Source: Bradyrhizobium sp. Ghvi (lineage in GTDB: Bacteria > Pseudomonadota > Alphaproteobacteria > Rhizobiales > Xanthobacteraceae). Taken from it: DNA of 64,000 nt. The translations under genes were made by a program, and so were the position numbers. The stretch covers positions 682,001 through 746,000 of the forward strand of contig NZ_FOVU01000003.1 in the NCBI RefSeq assembly GCF_900115265.1. Reading direction: 5' to 3'. How positions within the stretch are numbered: position 1 is the first letter of the stretch; every line of letters starts with the position of its first letter. This document shows, piece by piece, positions 63,368 to 64,000 of this stretch. A model generated the notes under the pieces. That model was not told the DNA's origin. It did not search any database and saw only the letters and a program-made list of their open reading frames with translations.

Positions 63368-63883
63368 CTAGCCCGGGGATCCGCTGACGAGAGCACGATC
63401 GACCGTGGCCCTGCTTCCGGCTGCGGACATGGGCCGGGCAGGTACTCCGGCGACGGTGGCACCAGGGGCAACATCTCTTGTCACGACGGAGCCCGCGCCG
63501 ACGGTCGCACCCGCACCGATCGTGACACCGCATAGAATTGTTGCGTTGGAACCGATGGCAGCCCCCTTGCCGACGAGAGTGCGCTCCAATGTCCAGTCCG
63601 AAGCTTGCTGAGGACGACCATTCGCGGTCGTTGCCTTCGGATATTTATCGTTCGTGAACATCACGCCATGACCGATAAACACCTCGTCCTCGAGTGTGAC
63701 GCCTTCGCAGATGAAGCTATGCGATGATACTTTGCACCGCGCGCCGATCCTTGCTCCCGTCTGGATTTCGACGAAAGCTCCGATCCTGCTCTCATCGCCA
63801 ACTGTGCAGCCGTACAGATTGACCAGTTCCGGATGAAGGATACGGACATCGCGACCAAGTTCCACGTCTGGTGTGATAGGCAT
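63368..63883 (-). CDS. Left-handed beta-helix acyltransferase, WbpD/WlbB-like
   Basis: This is a 171-residue hexapeptide-repeat enzyme. Repeats such as IGAFVEIQTGARIGARCKV, VGKGAAIGSNATILCGVTI and GAGATVGAGSVVTRDVAPGA build the helix. VFIGHGVMFTNDKYPKATT is characteristic of N-acetyltransferases that act on 3-amino-sugar nucleotides (WbpD/WlbB, QdtC relatives). Its likely partner is the C3-type DegT enzyme encoded just downstream. The start is the ATG at 63883 (MPITPDVELGRD) with GGAG upstream. Confidence 0.88.
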   Translation of the reverse strand: MPITPDVELGRDVRILHPELVNLYGCTVGDESRIGAFVEIQTGARIGARCKVSSHSFICEGVTLEDEVFIGHGVMFTNDKYPKATTANGRPQQASDWTLERTLVGKGAAIGSNATILCGVTIGAGATVGAGSVVTRDVAPGATVAGVPARPMSAAGSRATVDRALVSGSPG

Positions 63884-63914
63884 ATCCCGCGCTCCGAATG
63901 ATGTCGTAGGGCTG

Positions 63915-64000
63915 CTATGGCGTCGTCCGCGAAGGCCATAGGCCAGGCGCCACTCTCGCCAGGCCGGCTGCGGCATAGTGAAACTGCTGCAACAGCGGGT
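63915..64000 (-). CDS. Possible C-terminal end of an upstream gene (partial)
   Basis: On the minus strand an open frame enters from the window edge and ends with TAG at 63915-63917. The last visible residues (PLLQQFHYAAAGLARVAPGL) look protein-like, and the 31-base gap to the acyltransferase suits an operon. It is too short to assign a family. Confidence 0.35.
   Translation of the reverse strand, partial: PLLQQFHYAAAGLARVAPGLWPSRTTP

Overview
The window looks like chromosomal DNA of a Bradyrhizobium-type alphaproteobacterium (Nitrobacteraceae). The evidence is GC-rich coding sequence and a characteristic gene set: ubiG, lysC, ptsP, prfA and prmC, a DUF4167 gene, a PHB cluster (phaA, phaB, phaR) and an acdS gene with its own Lrp-type regulator. 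There is no rRNA, tRNA, CRISPR array, integrase or transposase that I can recognise. The species cannot be fixed from the sequence alone.

Positions 1 to about 32,200 are ordinary housekeeping and metabolic chromosome. In order: the end of a DUF1178 gene; a DMT exporter; ubiG and a PH-domain membrane protein; lysC, ptsP and prfA; a MarR regulator lying between prfA and prmC; the DUF4167 gene; gloB and a DUF985 cupin; a second DMT exporter; the PHB genes phaB, phaA and phaR; ilvE, an esterase and an envelope protein. Next come a Cds1-like PLP enzyme, the acdR-acdS pair for ACC (ethylene precursor) breakdown, recQ, a polysaccharide deacetylase, a metY-metA pair, an amidase with a histone-H1-like tail, and dusA. 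REP-like palindromes sit between several of these genes.

Positions 32,500 to 41,300 are an accessory regulatory region. It holds a 1,129-residue protein that joins a LuxR/NarL-type response regulator to a long hydrophilic repeat domain, a second stand-alone response regulator, a Crp/Fnr regulator and an H-NS-like protein. It also holds two paralogous small proteins with twin-arginine signals, and at least two small genes with strong ribosome binding sites. From here on the intergenic regions carry dense AATTAA/TTTAAT-rich clusters.

Positions 41,500 to 64,000 look like a cell-surface island. A 2OG-Fe(II) oxygenase, an unassigned Rossmann-like protein and a formyltransferase form one operon. 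A BTLCP (LapG-family) protease gene follows, then a type I secretion operon: an Ig-repeat/beta-helix substrate, an ABC exporter and an HlyD adaptor. A second copy of the same beta-helix domain is encoded nearby with a Tat signal. The rest is polysaccharide biosynthesis: a GT2, an FkbM methyltransferase, an O-antigen ligase/polymerase, a GT-methyltransferase fusion, a GT4, two DegT aminotransferases, an NAD-dependent epimerase and a left-handed-beta-helix acyltransferase. My reading, which is inference, is that the island makes an amino-sugar-containing exopolysaccharide together with secreted beta-helix proteins that bind or modify it, under local regulators. The most novel-looking parts are the response-regulator fusion, the shared beta-helix domain sent out by two export routes, and the small Tat-signal protein family with its companion small ORF.
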